Shown here in pieces: positions 23,377 to 30,913 of a stretch of 30,913 nucleotides of DNA. The DNA is taken from positions 1 to 30,913 of the forward strand of contig JAJTHO010000088.1 of NCBI GenBank assembly GCA_021297975.1, written 5' to 3'. This stretch comes from Alphaproteobacteria bacterium. Its GTDB lineage: Bacteria; Pseudomonadota; Alphaproteobacteria; JAJTHO01. A program made the translations under genes and the position numbers. Within the stretch, counting starts at the first letter, position 1, and every line of letters begins with the position of its first letter. Under the pieces are notes generated by a model. It was not told the DNA's origin. It did not search any database and saw only the letters and a list, made by a program, of their open reading frames with translations.

Positions 23377-23916
23377 ATGGCATCGGAACTCGTTGAAAAA
23401 CTCGTCGCCGTCAACCGCGTGACCAAGGTGGTCAAGGGCGGTCGGCGTATGGGCTTTGCGGCAATTGTTGTGGTAGGCGATGGCCGCGGCAAAGTAGGCT
23501 GCGGATCAGGTAAAGCGCGGGAAGTTCCCGATGCGGTGCGGAAAGCAACCGAGGCGGCTAAGCGCGCGATGATTCGCGTGCCGCTCCGCGAAGGGCGCAC
23601 GCTGCATCACGACATTTATGGCCGCTTTGGGGCGGGTAAAGTATATCTGCGCGCCGCACCAACCGGAACCGGTATCATTGCCGGGGGGCCGATGCGCGCT
23701 GTGTTTGAAGCCTTGGGTGTTCAAGACATTGTGGCAAAATCGGTGGGCACCTCAAACCCGCACAACATGATTAAAGCAACGCTTGAGGCATTGCAGGACA
23801 TTCGTTCGCCGCGCACCATTGCGCAAAAGCGCTCGAAGAAAGTCAGTGACTTGAGCCTGCGCGGCGATGCGGATACCGCAGTAGAAGAGAAGGAAGCCGA
23901 GCATGGCGACAACTAA
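23377..23916 (+). CDS. rpsE: 30S ribosomal protein S5
   Basis: S5 is part of the mRNA entry and decoding region. The 179-residue product has the RNA-binding loop VKGGRRMGFAAIVVVGD and the conserved GRVYLRPA-like segment (here GKVYLRAAPTGTGIIAGG). The residue after GGRR is Met where many proteobacteria have Phe or Leu. ACAAGGACA at 23362-23370 is the binding site. The end overlaps the rpmD start by 14 nt, the largest overlap in the cluster. Confidence 0.97.
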   Translation: MASELVEKLVAVNRVTKVVKGGRRMGFAAIVVVGDGRGKVGCGSGKAREVPDAVRKATEAAKRAMIRVPLREGRTLHHDIYGRFGAGKVYLRAAPTGTGIIAGGPMRAVFEALGVQDIVAKSVGTSNPHNMIKATLEALQDIRSPRTIAQKRSKKVSDLSLRGDADTAVEEKEAEHGDN

Positions 23917-24118
23917 AAAGAAAGCAGCAGGCAGTGCGGCAACTATTAGCGTTCGCCAAATCGGCAGCACGATTGGACAGAATGATCGCATTCGCGCCAC
24001 TCTCACCGGGCTTGGCCTTGGGCGGATTGGTCAGACGAAAACGCTTAAAGACTCGCCTTCGGTGCGCGGTCTTATTGCAAAAGTAAAACATCTTGTCGCT
24101 GTCGATTCCGCAGCGTAA
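23903..24118 (+). CDS. rpmD: 50S ribosomal protein L30
   Basis: L30 is a small large-subunit protein. The 71-residue product has a Lys/Ala-rich first 13 residues followed by the family core ISVRQIGSTIGQNDRIRATL and LGLGRIGQTKTLKDSPSVRG. GAAGGAAG at 23889-23896, inside rpsE, precedes the ATG by 6 nt. It overlaps rpsE by 14 nt and is followed by rplO after 27 nt. Confidence 0.96.
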   Translation: MATTKKKAAGSAATISVRQIGSTIGQNDRIRATLTGLGLGRIGQTKTLKDSPSVRGLIAKVKHLVAVDSAA

Positions 24119-24145
24119 GACAGACACGGTTAAAGGCAGGTTTTT

Positions 24146-24634
24146 ATGAAGCTCAATGAATTACGCGACAACGACGGCGCGCGGTACAAATTTAAGCGTC
24201 TTGGCCGCGGCATTGGTTCGGGCAAAGGTAAAACCTGCGGTCGTGGTGGTAAAGGCCAGACGGCGCGTTCGGGCGTGGCGATTAAGGGCTTTGAAGGCGG
24301 TCAAATGCCGCTGCACCGCCGCTTGCCGAAAAAAGGCTTTAACAACATTTTTCGCACCGAATTCACGGTTATTAACCTGGAGCAGATTCAGCAGGCTGTG
24401 GATGTGGGGCGTTTGGATGCCAAACAGCCAATTACCGAAGAGTCCATCTTGGCTGCTGCCATCGTCAGCAAACTGCGTAATGGTATTAAGCTGCTGGGTA
24501 ACGGCGAGTTGAAAGCAAAAGTCCAGCTTGAGCTGAGTGCAGCGTCGAAATCCGCTGAAGCGGCAGTAGTAAAAGCTGGCGGCAGCTTGAAAATCATCCG
24601 CCCGGTAAAAGCTGAAGAACAACCAGCAGCATAA
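24146..24634 (+). CDS. rplO: 50S ribosomal protein L15
   Basis: L15 assembles late and stabilises domain interactions in 23S rRNA. The 162-residue product starts MKLNELRDNDGARYKFKRLG, followed by GRGIGSGKGKTCGRGGKGQ and GFEGGQMPLHRRLPKKGF, the defining glycine-rich segments. A C-terminal helix-rich half completes it. GGCAGG at 24135-24140 is the binding site. It precedes secY by 36 nt. Confidence 0.97.
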   Translation: MKLNELRDNDGARYKFKRLGRGIGSGKGKTCGRGGKGQTARSGVAIKGFEGGQMPLHRRLPKKGFNNIFRTEFTVINLEQIQQAVDVGRLDAKQPITEESILAAAIVSKLRNGIKLLGNGELKAKVQLELSAASKSAEAAVVKAGGSLKIIRPVKAEEQPAA

Positions 24635-24670
24635 ACTGCCTATAAAAAAATATAAACGGGAGCACACTCT

Positions 24671-26011
24671 ATGGCCTCAGCGGCAGAGCAATTAGCCCAA
24701 AATTTCAATTTTGGCGCGTTCGCTAAGGCAAAAGAGCTTAAGGCGCGGCTCTGGTTCACTCTGATTGCCCTTATTGTTTATCGGTTGGGTACATACATCC
24801 CCGTTCCTGGTATAAATGCAGATATGTTAGCCCAGGTGTTTGAAAGCCATGGCAAGGGAATCTTGGGCGTTTTCGACACGTTTGCCGGCGGCGCTTTATC
24901 CCGGATGTCTGTTTTTGCGCTGAATATCATGCCGTATATTTCGGCGTCTATTATCATTCAATTAATGACAGCGGTATCTCCTTCGCTGGATGCTCTAAAA
25001 AAAGAAGGCGATTCTGGCCGTAAGCAAATAAACCAGTACACCCGTTATCTTACCGTTGTTCTCGCTGCGATGCAGGCTTATGGCCTTGCGGTTGGTTTGG
25101 AAAGCATGCGCGGCGACGGCCTCGGCATTGACTGGTTTTTTCGTTTAACAGTTGTGGTTACCTTGGTAGGCGGTACTGTTTTCTTGATGTGGATTGGTGA
25201 GCAAATTACCGCCCGCGGCGTTGGCAATGGTATTTCGCTTATCATTTTTGCAGGGATAGTTGGCTCTTTACCTGTTGCTATTGGCCAGATGTTTGAACTC
25301 TCGCGCACGGGCAGTTTGCCAATTTATGGCGCTTTGCTTATCTGCGTTGTCGCGATTGTTGTGATTGCAGCGATTGTTTACATGGAGCGGGCGCAGCGTA
25401 AAATTATCGTGCAGCACCCTAAGCGTCAGGTTGGCAATAAGCTCTATGCAGCAGACAGCACCCACTTGCCGCTTAAACTGAATACTGCCGGGGTGATTCC
25501 GCCGATTTTTGCGAGCTCCTTGCTTCTTTTGCCGGCAACCATATTAGGCTTTTCCGCTGCGGGTAGCACGGCTCAGCCTGAATGGCTTACAACGATGACC
25601 GCATGGCTTCAACATGGGCAGCCGCTCTATATGGGGCTTTATGCGGCGATGATTATCTTCTTCGCGTTTTTTTACACGGCGATTATATTCAACCCGCAAG
25701 AAACGGCGGATAATCTTCGGAAAAGTGGTGGTTTTGTTCCCGGAATGCGTCCTGGTAAGATGACAGCGCAGCATCTAGATGCGGTGCTGACCAGGCTAAC
25801 AGCGATTGGCGCGGTGTATCTTGCAGCGGTCTGTTTATTGCCTGAATTTCTTATTGCTGAGTATAACATCCCGTTTTATCTCGGCGGTACGAGCTTATTG
25901 ATTGTGGTGTCGGTGACGATGGATACCGTGGGTCAAATACACGCTCACATACTCGCTCAACAATACGAAGGGCTGATTAAAAAAGCCAAATTGAAAGGAA
26001 ATCTGCGGTGA
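24671..26011 (+). CDS. secY: Protein translocase channel subunit SecY
   Basis: SecY is the inner-membrane channel through which proteins are exported or inserted, together with SecE, SecG and SecA. The 446-residue product has the family pattern of ten hydrophobic segments. The first follows KARLWFTLIALIVYRLGTYIPVPGI, and the plug and second helix include GGALSRMSVFALNIMPYIS. The cytosolic loops include ERAQRKIIVQHPKRQ and GFVPGMRPGK. GGGAGC at 24658-24663 precedes the ATG by 7 nt. It shares a 4-nt GTGA overlap with adk. Confidence 0.97.
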   Translation: MASAAEQLAQNFNFGAFAKAKELKARLWFTLIALIVYRLGTYIPVPGINADMLAQVFESHGKGILGVFDTFAGGALSRMSVFALNIMPYISASIIIQLMTAVSPSLDALKKEGDSGRKQINQYTRYLTVVLAAMQAYGLAVGLESMRGDGLGIDWFFRLTVVVTLVGGTVFLMWIGEQITARGVGNGISLIIFAGIVGSLPVAIGQMFELSRTGSLPIYGALLICVVAIVVIAAIVYMERAQRKIIVQHPKRQVGNKLYAADSTHLPLKLNTAGVIPPIFASSLLLLPATILGFSAAGSTAQPEWLTTMTAWLQHGQPLYMGLYAAMIIFFAFFYTAIIFNPQETADNLRKSGGFVPGMRPGKMTAQHLDAVLTRLTAIGAVYLAAVCLLPEFLIAEYNIPFYLGGTSLLIVVSVTMDTVGQIHAHILAQQYEGLIKKAKLKGNLR

Positions 26012-26664
26012 GGCTGATTCTTTTTGGCGCGCCCGGAGCAGGGAAGGGCACGCAGGCAAAACGCTTGGAAGAGCATTTTAAGATTCCTCAGTTGTCAACA
26101 GGGGATATGCTGCGCGCACTGGCAGCGAGCGGCTCGCCGCTTGGTAATAAAGCCGGTGAGATAATGCGTGCGGGTAAATTGATGCCCGATGATATCATGA
26201 TTGATATGATTGCAGCGCGAATAGCCCAGGCGGATTGTGGGCGCGGCTTTATTCTTGATGGATTTCCGCGCACCAAAGCGCAGGCGGTGGCGCTGGATCA
26301 AATGCTTTCGCAACGCGGCTTGCCGCTCAGCCGTGTGGTTGAGCTTGATGTGGACGAAGCCGCGCTGATTCGCCGCATTACTGGTCGTTATTCCTGTGCA
26401 AATTGCGGTGCGGGCTATCACGATGAATATCAAAAGCCTAAGATTCCGGGTGTCTGCGATAGTTGCGGCCATAAAGAGTTTAAGCGCCGTCCGGATGATA
26501 ACGAAGCAACGGTTAAAGCGCGCTTGCAGGCCTACCGCGATTTAACGCTGCCGGTTCTGCCGTATTATCAGCAGCAAGGATTGCTAGAGAAAGTACAGGG
26601 CTTTGGTGATATTGATGATATAACCAAGTCAATTATCGCGGTTTTAGCGCGTCATAAGGATTGA
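26008..26664 (+). CDS. adk: Adenylate kinase, zinc-binding LID type
   Basis: Adenylate kinase converts ATP and AMP to two ADP in the cytosol. The 218-residue product has the P-loop GAPGAGKGT at residues 7-15, the GFPRT AMP-binding signature, and a long LID carrying C130, C133, C150 and C153, the Cys4 pattern of zinc-binding forms. The start is GTG, overlapping the secY stop by 4 nt. AAGGAAA in the end of secY could serve as its binding site. Its place between secY and rpsM is typical of alphaproteobacteria. The stop TGA lies inside a promoter -35 element. Confidence 0.97.
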   Translation: MRLILFGAPGAGKGTQAKRLEEHFKIPQLSTGDMLRALAASGSPLGNKAGEIMRAGKLMPDDIMIDMIAARIAQADCGRGFILDGFPRTKAQAVALDQMLSQRGLPLSRVVELDVDEAALIRRITGRYSCANCGAGYHDEYQKPKIPGVCDSCGHKEFKRRPDDNEATVKARLQAYRDLTLPVLPYYQQQGLLEKVQGFGDIDDITKSIIAVLARHKD

Positions 26665-26688
26665 CACCTGTGATTAACACGCTAATAT
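26661..26688 (+). promoter_or_regulatory. Candidate alpha-operon promoter overlapping the adk stop
   Basis: TTGACA at 26661-26666 is a perfect -35 and contains the adk TGA stop. After 16 nt, TAATAT at 26683-26688 is a four-of-six -10. It would start transcripts near 26695, about 60 nt before rpsM. Seen directly; activity is inferred. Confidence 0.5.
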
Positions 26689-26703
26689 TACGCTCTTGTT
26701 TGT

Positions 26704-26733
26704 CGGTTCGCGGGTTTGTCCGCCGCTGTTTTC
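26704..26733 (+). promoter_or_regulatory. Hairpin in the rpsM leader
   Basis: GCGG at 26710-26713 pairs with CCGC at 26720-26723 around a 6-nt loop, and CG at 26704-26705 can pair with CG at 26724-26725 across a 4-nt bulge. TGTTTTC follows. The stem is short. It may act in attenuation or in feedback on the alpha operon, but no S4-type pseudoknot was recognised and rpsD is not in this operon. Confidence 0.25.
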
Positions 26734-26753
26734 TTGAGATTTAGGAGATTTTT

Positions 26754-27134
26754 GTGGCTCGTATCGCCGGTGTTAACATTCCTACGGGTAAGCGCGTTAT
26801 TATCGCCCTGCGCTACATTTACGGCATTGGCCCGGTCAATGCTGTGGAAATTTGCAAAAATTTGAATATCGACGAAACGCGTCGTGTGAATCAGTTAACC
26901 GACGATGAGGTCTTGAAAATACGTGAGACCATTGACCGTGATTATACGGTTGAAGGGGACTTGCGCCGTGAAGTGTCCATCAACATTAAGCGCTTGAACG
27001 ATTTGGGCTGCTATCGCGGTCTGCGTCATCGCAAAGGTCTGCCGGTTCGCGGGCAGCGCACGCACACAAACGCTCGTACGCGTAAAGGCAAGGCCGTCGC
27101 GATTGCTGGTAAGAAAAAAGCGCCAACGAAATAA
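26754..27134 (+). CDS. rpsM: 30S ribosomal protein S13
   Basis: S13 sits in the small-subunit head and makes bridges to the large subunit. The 126-residue product starts (GTG) MARIAGVNIPTGKRV and has the conserved LRYIYGIG, the helix-turn-helix region and the tail RGLRHRKGLPVRGQRTHTNARTRKG. AGGAG at 26743-26747 lies 6 nt before the GTG start. It is the first gene of the alpha operon and is followed by rpsK after 19 nt. Confidence 0.97.
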   Translation: MARIAGVNIPTGKRVIIALRYIYGIGPVNAVEICKNLNIDETRRVNQLTDDEVLKIRETIDRDYTVEGDLRREVSINIKRLNDLGCYRGLRHRKGLPVRGQRTHTNARTRKGKAVAIAGKKKAPTK

Positions 27135-27153
27135 AGGTAATGGGTAAATAAGT

Positions 27154-27555
27154 ATGGCTAAAGCAGATTCGGCGGCAGCGCCAAAAGTGAAAAGAAGTCA
27201 GCGCAAGAACGTACCCATGGGTATGGTTCATGTGAATGCATCTTTTAACAACACCATTATCACCATCTCTGATATGGGCGGCAATTCTATTGCCTGGGCA
27301 TCATCGGGGTCGCAAGGTTTTAAGGGTTCCCGGAAATCAACGCCCTACGCAGCGCAGGTTGCGGCTGAAACAGCGGCAAAAAGCGCGGTAGAGCATGGCA
27401 TGAAAAGCTGTGAAGTGGAAATCAAAGGCCCTGGATCGGGTCGCGAGTCTGCGCTGCGTGCGTTGCAGTCGGCTGGTCTCGTTGTAACAACCATTCGTGA
27501 TGTGACACCGATTCCGCACAACGGCTGCCGTCCTCCAAAACGCCGCCGCGTCTAA
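27154..27555 (+). CDS. rpsK: 30S ribosomal protein S11
   Basis: S11 is a platform protein near the E site mRNA path. The 133-residue product has the opening KRSQRKNVPMGMVHVNASFNN-type region and the C-terminal signature RDVTPIPHNGCRPPKRRRV. The N-terminal 15 residues are Ala/Lys-rich. The binding site is weak: AAAGG at 27134-27138 is about 15 nt from the ATG, and a four-codon frame (ATG GGT AAA TAA, 27140-27151) lies between. Confidence 0.97.
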   Translation: MAKADSAAAPKVKRSQRKNVPMGMVHVNASFNNTIITISDMGGNSIAWASSGSQGFKGSRKSTPYAAQVAAETAAKSAVEHGMKSCEVEIKGPGSGRESALRALQSAGLVVTTIRDVTPIPHNGCRPPKRRRV

Positions 27556-27579
27556 CACATTTTTTAAGTAGGTGACCAC

Positions 27580-28596
27580 ATGATTGCACAAAACTGGCAG
27601 GCGTTGATTAAGCCCAATGGTATTAAAGTTCTAGCCGAAGGTGCCGCAGGTACGCGCGCAACAGTTGTAGTTGAGCCGTTAGAGCGCGGTTTTGGTCTCA
27701 CACTGGGTAACGCGCTGCGCCGCGTGTTGTTGTCGTCCTTACAGGGCGCGGCGGTGACGAGCATCCACATTAAAAACGTGTTGCACGAGTTTTCCAGCAT
27801 TGAAGGTGTGCGTGAAGATGTTATCGACATCATCCTGAACATTAAACAGCTGGCGCTTAAAGCCCACTCAACCTCTAACAAGAAAATGCACCTTTCCGCC
27901 GAAGGCCCCTGTGTGGTGACCGCGGGCATGATTGATGTGCCGCATGATCTGGAAATTATCAACAAAGACCACGTGCTCTGCACGCTCGATAAAGGCGCAA
28001 AGCTGAGCATTGATTTCACCGTTGGTACCGGCAAAGGCTATGTGCCTGCAGGTCAAAACACCCAGGAAGATGCGCCGATTGGTCTGATTCCGATTGATTC
28101 GCTGTATAGCCCGGTGCGTAAAGTGTCGTATAAGGTGGAAAACACCCGGGTTGGTCAAGTGACTGACTACGACAAGTTGTCACTCACACTAGAGACCAGC
28201 GGTGCGCTGACTCCGGAAGACGCGGTGGCCTTGGCTGCGCGGATTCTGCAAGATCAGTTGCAGCTGTTCATCACCTTTGAAGAGCCGCGCACGATACAAG
28301 CAGATGAAGATAAGTCGGATCTGCCGTTCAACCGCAATCTGCTTAAGAAAGTGGATGAGTTGGAATTGTCGGTACGTTCGGCCAACTGCCTTAAAAACGA
28401 TAACATTGTGTACATTGGTGATTTGGTGCGTAAAACCGAAGCAGAAATGCTGCGCACGCCAAACTTTGGCCGTAAATCGCTGAATGAAATTAAAGAAGTC
28501 TTGACCGAGATGGGCTTGACGCTGGGTATGGATGTGCAAGGCTGGCCGCCGGAAAACATCGAAGAGCTGGCGAAAAAGCTTGAAGATCCATACTGA
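27580..28596 (+). CDS. rpoA: DNA-directed RNA polymerase subunit alpha
   Basis: RpoA dimerises to start RNA polymerase assembly and its C-terminal domain binds UP elements and activators. The 338-residue product has the N-terminal assembly domain (LERGFGLTLGNALRRVLLSS) and, after a linker, the C-terminal domain with VRSANCLKNDNI. R266 matches E. coli R265, the main DNA-contact residue. AGGTGA at 27570-27575 precedes the ATG. It lies 24 nt after rpsK and 30 nt before rplQ. Confidence 0.98.
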   Translation: MIAQNWQALIKPNGIKVLAEGAAGTRATVVVEPLERGFGLTLGNALRRVLLSSLQGAAVTSIHIKNVLHEFSSIEGVREDVIDIILNIKQLALKAHSTSNKKMHLSAEGPCVVTAGMIDVPHDLEIINKDHVLCTLDKGAKLSIDFTVGTGKGYVPAGQNTQEDAPIGLIPIDSLYSPVRKVSYKVENTRVGQVTDYDKLSLTLETSGALTPEDAVALAARILQDQLQLFITFEEPRTIQADEDKSDLPFNRNLLKKVDELELSVRSANCLKNDNIVYIGDLVRKTEAEMLRTPNFGRKSLNEIKEVLTEMGLTLGMDVQGWPPENIEELAKKLEDPY

Positions 28597-28626
28597 GTTA
28601 TACATTTAAAGAGATAGGGGGCATCT

Positions 28627-29037
28627 ATGCGCCACGGTATTAGCGGACGTAAATTTAATCGGCATTGCCGCCACCGCAACGCGTTGCTGGTGAACTTGGC
28701 TGTGTCGCTGATTGAGCATGAGCAAATCAGCACAACGCTGGCAAAAGCAAAAGATCTGCGCCCGTATGTGGAGCGTATGGTAACACGCGCGCGTGATAAA
28801 AGCCTGCACAGCCGCCGTGTGCTGCTGTCACAGCTGCGTAACAACGAGAACGCTGTGAACAAGCTGATTGGCGAACTCGCGCCGCGCTATCAAAGCCGCG
28901 CTGGTGGGTATACCCGCGTGTTGAAAGCTGGCTTCCGCGCCGGTGATAATGCTCCGCGCGCCTTCATCGAATTTGTTGACCGTAACCCGGCTGCCAAAGG
29001 CGCTGGCGTCGTTCGGGTTGAGGCTGAGGCCGCCTAA
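28627..29037 (+). CDS. rplQ: 50S ribosomal protein L17
   Basis: L17 lies near the tunnel exit. The 136-residue product starts MRHGISGRKFNRHCRHRNALL and has the family segments EQISTTLAKAKDLRPYVERMVT and AGGYTRVLKAGFRAGDNAPRAFIEFVDR. GGGGG at 28616-28621 serves as binding site. Its stop is one base before the start of the Do-type protease gene, so the two are very probably co-transcribed. Confidence 0.98.
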   Translation: MRHGISGRKFNRHCRHRNALLVNLAVSLIEHEQISTTLAKAKDLRPYVERMVTRARDKSLHSRRVLLSQLRNNENAVNKLIGELAPRYQSRAGGYTRVLKAGFRAGDNAPRAFIEFVDRNPAAKGAGVVRVEAEAA

Positions 29038-29038
29038 G

Positions 29039-30460
29039 ATGCGTTCGCCGCATCGCGCGGTTTGTGCGTTTTTCATCGCTGCCTTATTTTTGATGCTTGG
29101 GGGTGTTGAACCCTCTCAGGCACAAGAACGTGACGTTCCTGAAAATGGCGTGCAAATGCAGCTGTCGTTTGCGCCGGTTGTAAAAAACACCGCACCAGCC
29201 GTTGTTAACATTTATACAAAAAAGGTTGTTGAGCGTCGCTTTCAGCTATTTGATGATCCGTTCTTGCAGCAATTTTTTGGTGCAAACGGATTTCCTGCGC
29301 AAAAGCGAGTAGAGAACTCCTTGGGTTCCGGGGTTATAGTTGATGGCAGAAAAGGCCTGATTGTAACCAACAACCATGTGGTGGACGGCGCACAGGATAT
29401 CAAAATTGTTCTCAGCGATCGGCGTGAGCTCTCAGCTAAAATTGTTCACCAGGATAAGAAAGTAGATTTAGCGGTGCTGCGCTTGGAAACACCACCCACG
29501 TCACTGCCATCGGTACCGTTGAGTGACGGGTCTTCCCTACAAGTTGGCGACTTGGTGCTGGCGATAGGTAATCCCTTTGGTATCGGCCAGACGGTAACGC
29601 ACGGTATTGTGTCTGCCTTGGCGCGCACGGGTATTGGCATTAACGACAGCGGGTTTTTCATTCAAACCGACGCGGCGATTAACCCCGGTAATTCGGGTGG
29701 GGCGCTGGTAAATTTACGCGGTGAGCTGGTGGGGATTCCGACGGCGATTTACAGCAAATCCGGCGGCTCAAATGGGATTGGTTTTGCAACGCCAGCGGCG
29801 CTGGTCTCCCGCGCCGTGCAGGCTGCAGAGACGGGAAAGGCGCCGCAGCGCCCGTGGCTGGGTGCGGTTTTAAGGGACATTAATCAGGACGATGCCAACG
29901 CATTTGGCATTGCTATACCGCGCGGCGTTTTAGTTGAGCAATTAGTAGAACAAAGTCCTTTGGCGCTGGCGGGCGTAACCACGGGAAGTCTGATCACCGC
30001 GCTGAATAATGAGACGCTTACCGATGCGGGCAGTTTACGTTTTCGTCTGACGCTATTGCCTCTGGGTGAGTCAGTTACCTTAGAGTGGCTATTACCAGAC
30101 GGCAAAGAGCGCCGTGAGACTATACGGCTTATTAGCGCCCCGGACACGCCGCCACAACAGCGCACGCAGCTTAGGGGGAATCATCCTCTGCAAGGTGCGC
30201 TTGTTGCGAATCTTAACCCGGCGCTGCGGGAAGAATTAGCTATTCCGGCCTTACAACTCAGTACGGGCGTCATTGTTTTAGAATTGGGAAATGGTAACGC
30301 AGCACGTTTAGGCGTGCAGCCAGGTGATAAGATTGTGGCGATTAATGGTGTGCCGGTGGATTCGGTTGGAACCTTAGAGAAACTGCTGCGTAAAGAGAGT
30401 GCTCGCTGGCAGATAACGTTGCAGCGCGGCAGCCAGACGCTGAATCTGGTTGTGCGCTAA
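29039..30460 (+). CDS. Do-type periplasmic serine protease (DegP/DegQ/HtrA family)
   Basis: This is a trypsin-like protease and chaperone for misfolded envelope proteins. The 473-residue product has a signal peptide with a hydrophobic core (AVCAFFIAALFLMLGG) and probable cleavage after SQAQ, near residue 29. The catalytic triad is H113 (TNNHVVDGA), D143 (KKVDLAVL) and S219 (NPGNSGGAL). Two PDZ-like domains follow, about residues 255-345 and 375-470, the second with LGVQPGDKIVAINGVPV. The LA loop is short, more like DegQ/DegS than DegP. A longer reading from 28943 overlaps rplQ and would spoil the signal peptide; GAGG at 29026-29029 supports the ATG at 29039. It follows rplQ by 1 nt. Confidence 0.93.
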   Translation: MRSPHRAVCAFFIAALFLMLGGVEPSQAQERDVPENGVQMQLSFAPVVKNTAPAVVNIYTKKVVERRFQLFDDPFLQQFFGANGFPAQKRVENSLGSGVIVDGRKGLIVTNNHVVDGAQDIKIVLSDRRELSAKIVHQDKKVDLAVLRLETPPTSLPSVPLSDGSSLQVGDLVLAIGNPFGIGQTVTHGIVSALARTGIGINDSGFFIQTDAAINPGNSGGALVNLRGELVGIPTAIYSKSGGSNGIGFATPAALVSRAVQAAETGKAPQRPWLGAVLRDINQDDANAFGIAIPRGVLVEQLVEQSPLALAGVTTGSLITALNNETLTDAGSLRFRLTLLPLGESVTLEWLLPDGKERRETIRLISAPDTPPQQRTQLRGNHPLQGALVANLNPALREELAIPALQLSTGVIVLELGNGNAARLGVQPGDKIVAINGVPVDSVGTLEKLLRKESARWQITLQRGSQTLNLVVR

Positions 30461-30913
30461 TGGCAACCGAAATTCTTGTAAGCGATGATGATGCCGGACA
30501 ACGGCTTGACCGCTGGCTGAAAGCGCGCGATGTGCCGTTTGCGGGGCTACAAAAGGCGCTGCGTACGGGTGAAATTCGGGTGAATAGCAAGCGGGTAGAC
30601 GGCGCGGTGCGGCTCCATGCCGGGGATAAAGTTCGCTTGCCGCCACAGCTTCAGCCCGATGCCGCAAAAGCGCCCGCCCCCAACAACAAAGCCGCGCTAA
30701 AACAATGGCAGAGCCTGATTCTTTTTGAGGATGAGTCGTTTGTGGCGCTGAATAAACCCGCGGGTCTCGCGACCCAAGGCGGCACGGGGCAAAAGCGCAG
30801 CGTGGATAGCTTAGCGCAACTCGCCTTCCCTACGGCAACGCCGAAGCTGGTGCACCGGCTGGATAAAGACACGAGCGGCGTGCTGCTGTTGGCAAAATCG
30901 CGCGCGGCGGCGG
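30460..30913 (+). CDS. RluA/RluC-family 23S rRNA pseudouridine synthase, 3' truncated by the window
   Basis: The family converts uridines in 23S rRNA (RluC, RluD) or in 23S rRNA and tRNA (RluA) to pseudouridine. The visible 151 codons start MATEILVSDDDAGQRLDRWLK, an S4 RNA-binding domain of the RluC/RluD type at about residues 1-60. The catalytic domain then begins (LILFEDESFVALNKPAGLATQ) and includes HRLDKDTSGVLLLAKS, with catalytic D135. An Ala/Pro/Asn-rich linker (about residues 65-80) separates them. The ATG overlaps the protease stop by 1 nt (TAATG). The gene runs off the window end. RluC is the most likely member by neighbourhood, but not certain. Confidence 0.9.
   Translation, partial: MATEILVSDDDAGQRLDRWLKARDVPFAGLQKALRTGEIRVNSKRVDGAVRLHAGDKVRLPPQLQPDAAKAPAPNNKAALKQWQSLILFEDESFVALNKPAGLATQGGTGQKRSVDSLAQLAFPTATPKLVHRLDKDTSGVLLLAKSRAAA

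Noticed and set aside
27140..27151. Four-codon frame ATG GGT AAA TAA between rpsM and rpsK
   Set aside because: It is too short to assess, and the AAAGG before it is too close for efficient initiation. Chance is the simplest explanation.

Overview
The window is a core information-processing locus of a bacterium, almost certainly an alphaproteobacterium. The gene order is [rplA side]-rplJ-rplL-rpoB-rpoC-(unknown ORF)-rpsL-rpsG-fusA-tuf-rpsJ...rplO-secY-adk-rpsM-rpsK-rpoA-rplQ-Do protease-RluC-type pseudouridine synthase. The alphaproteobacterial call rests on adk lying directly between secY and rpsM, the absence of map, infA and rpmJ there, the absence of rpsD between rpsK and rpoA, a Do-type protease right after rplQ, and the typical lengths and motifs of RpoB, RpoC, S10 and EF-Tu. 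The exact lineage cannot be fixed by eye.

Layout. 1-124: leader of rplJ with an L10-leader-like fold. 125-1057: rplJ and rplL (ribosomal stalk). 1058-1312: regulatory spacer with an attenuator-like hairpin and a near-consensus promoter. 1313-9785: rpoB and rpoC. 9799-10305: an unrecognised 168-residue protein with an R-x4-H motif reminiscent of HEPN proteins; its second half is AT-rich against its neighbours. 10306-10964: a 659-nt gene-free, GC-rich spacer with several inverted repeats, ending in the str-operon promoter region. 10965-15120: rpsL, rpsG, fusA, tuf. 15121-15278: promoter-like spacer. 15279-26664: S10 and spc operons fused into one tight run of 23 genes ending in secY and adk, with many 1-14 nt overlaps. 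26665-26753: promoter-containing spacer. 26754-29037: alpha operon (rpsM, rpsK, rpoA, rplQ). 29039-30460: periplasmic Do/HtrA protease. 30460 to the window end: truncated RluC-like gene. Every gene is on the + strand.

How the genes work together. The run makes most of the transcription and translation core: all large RNA polymerase subunits, about half the ribosomal proteins, both main elongation factors, the Sec channel and adenylate kinase. Near-consensus promoters seen only in the spacers before rpoB, rpsL, rpsJ and rpsM suggest the long run is divided into separately boosted transcription units.

Most of the window is ordinary. The part that stands out is 9.8-10.9 kb, where an accessory-looking gene with a possible HEPN motif sits beside a structured non-coding spacer between rpoC and rpsL. 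A link between that gene and that spacer is speculation. No tRNA, rRNA, CRISPR array or insertion sequence was found.
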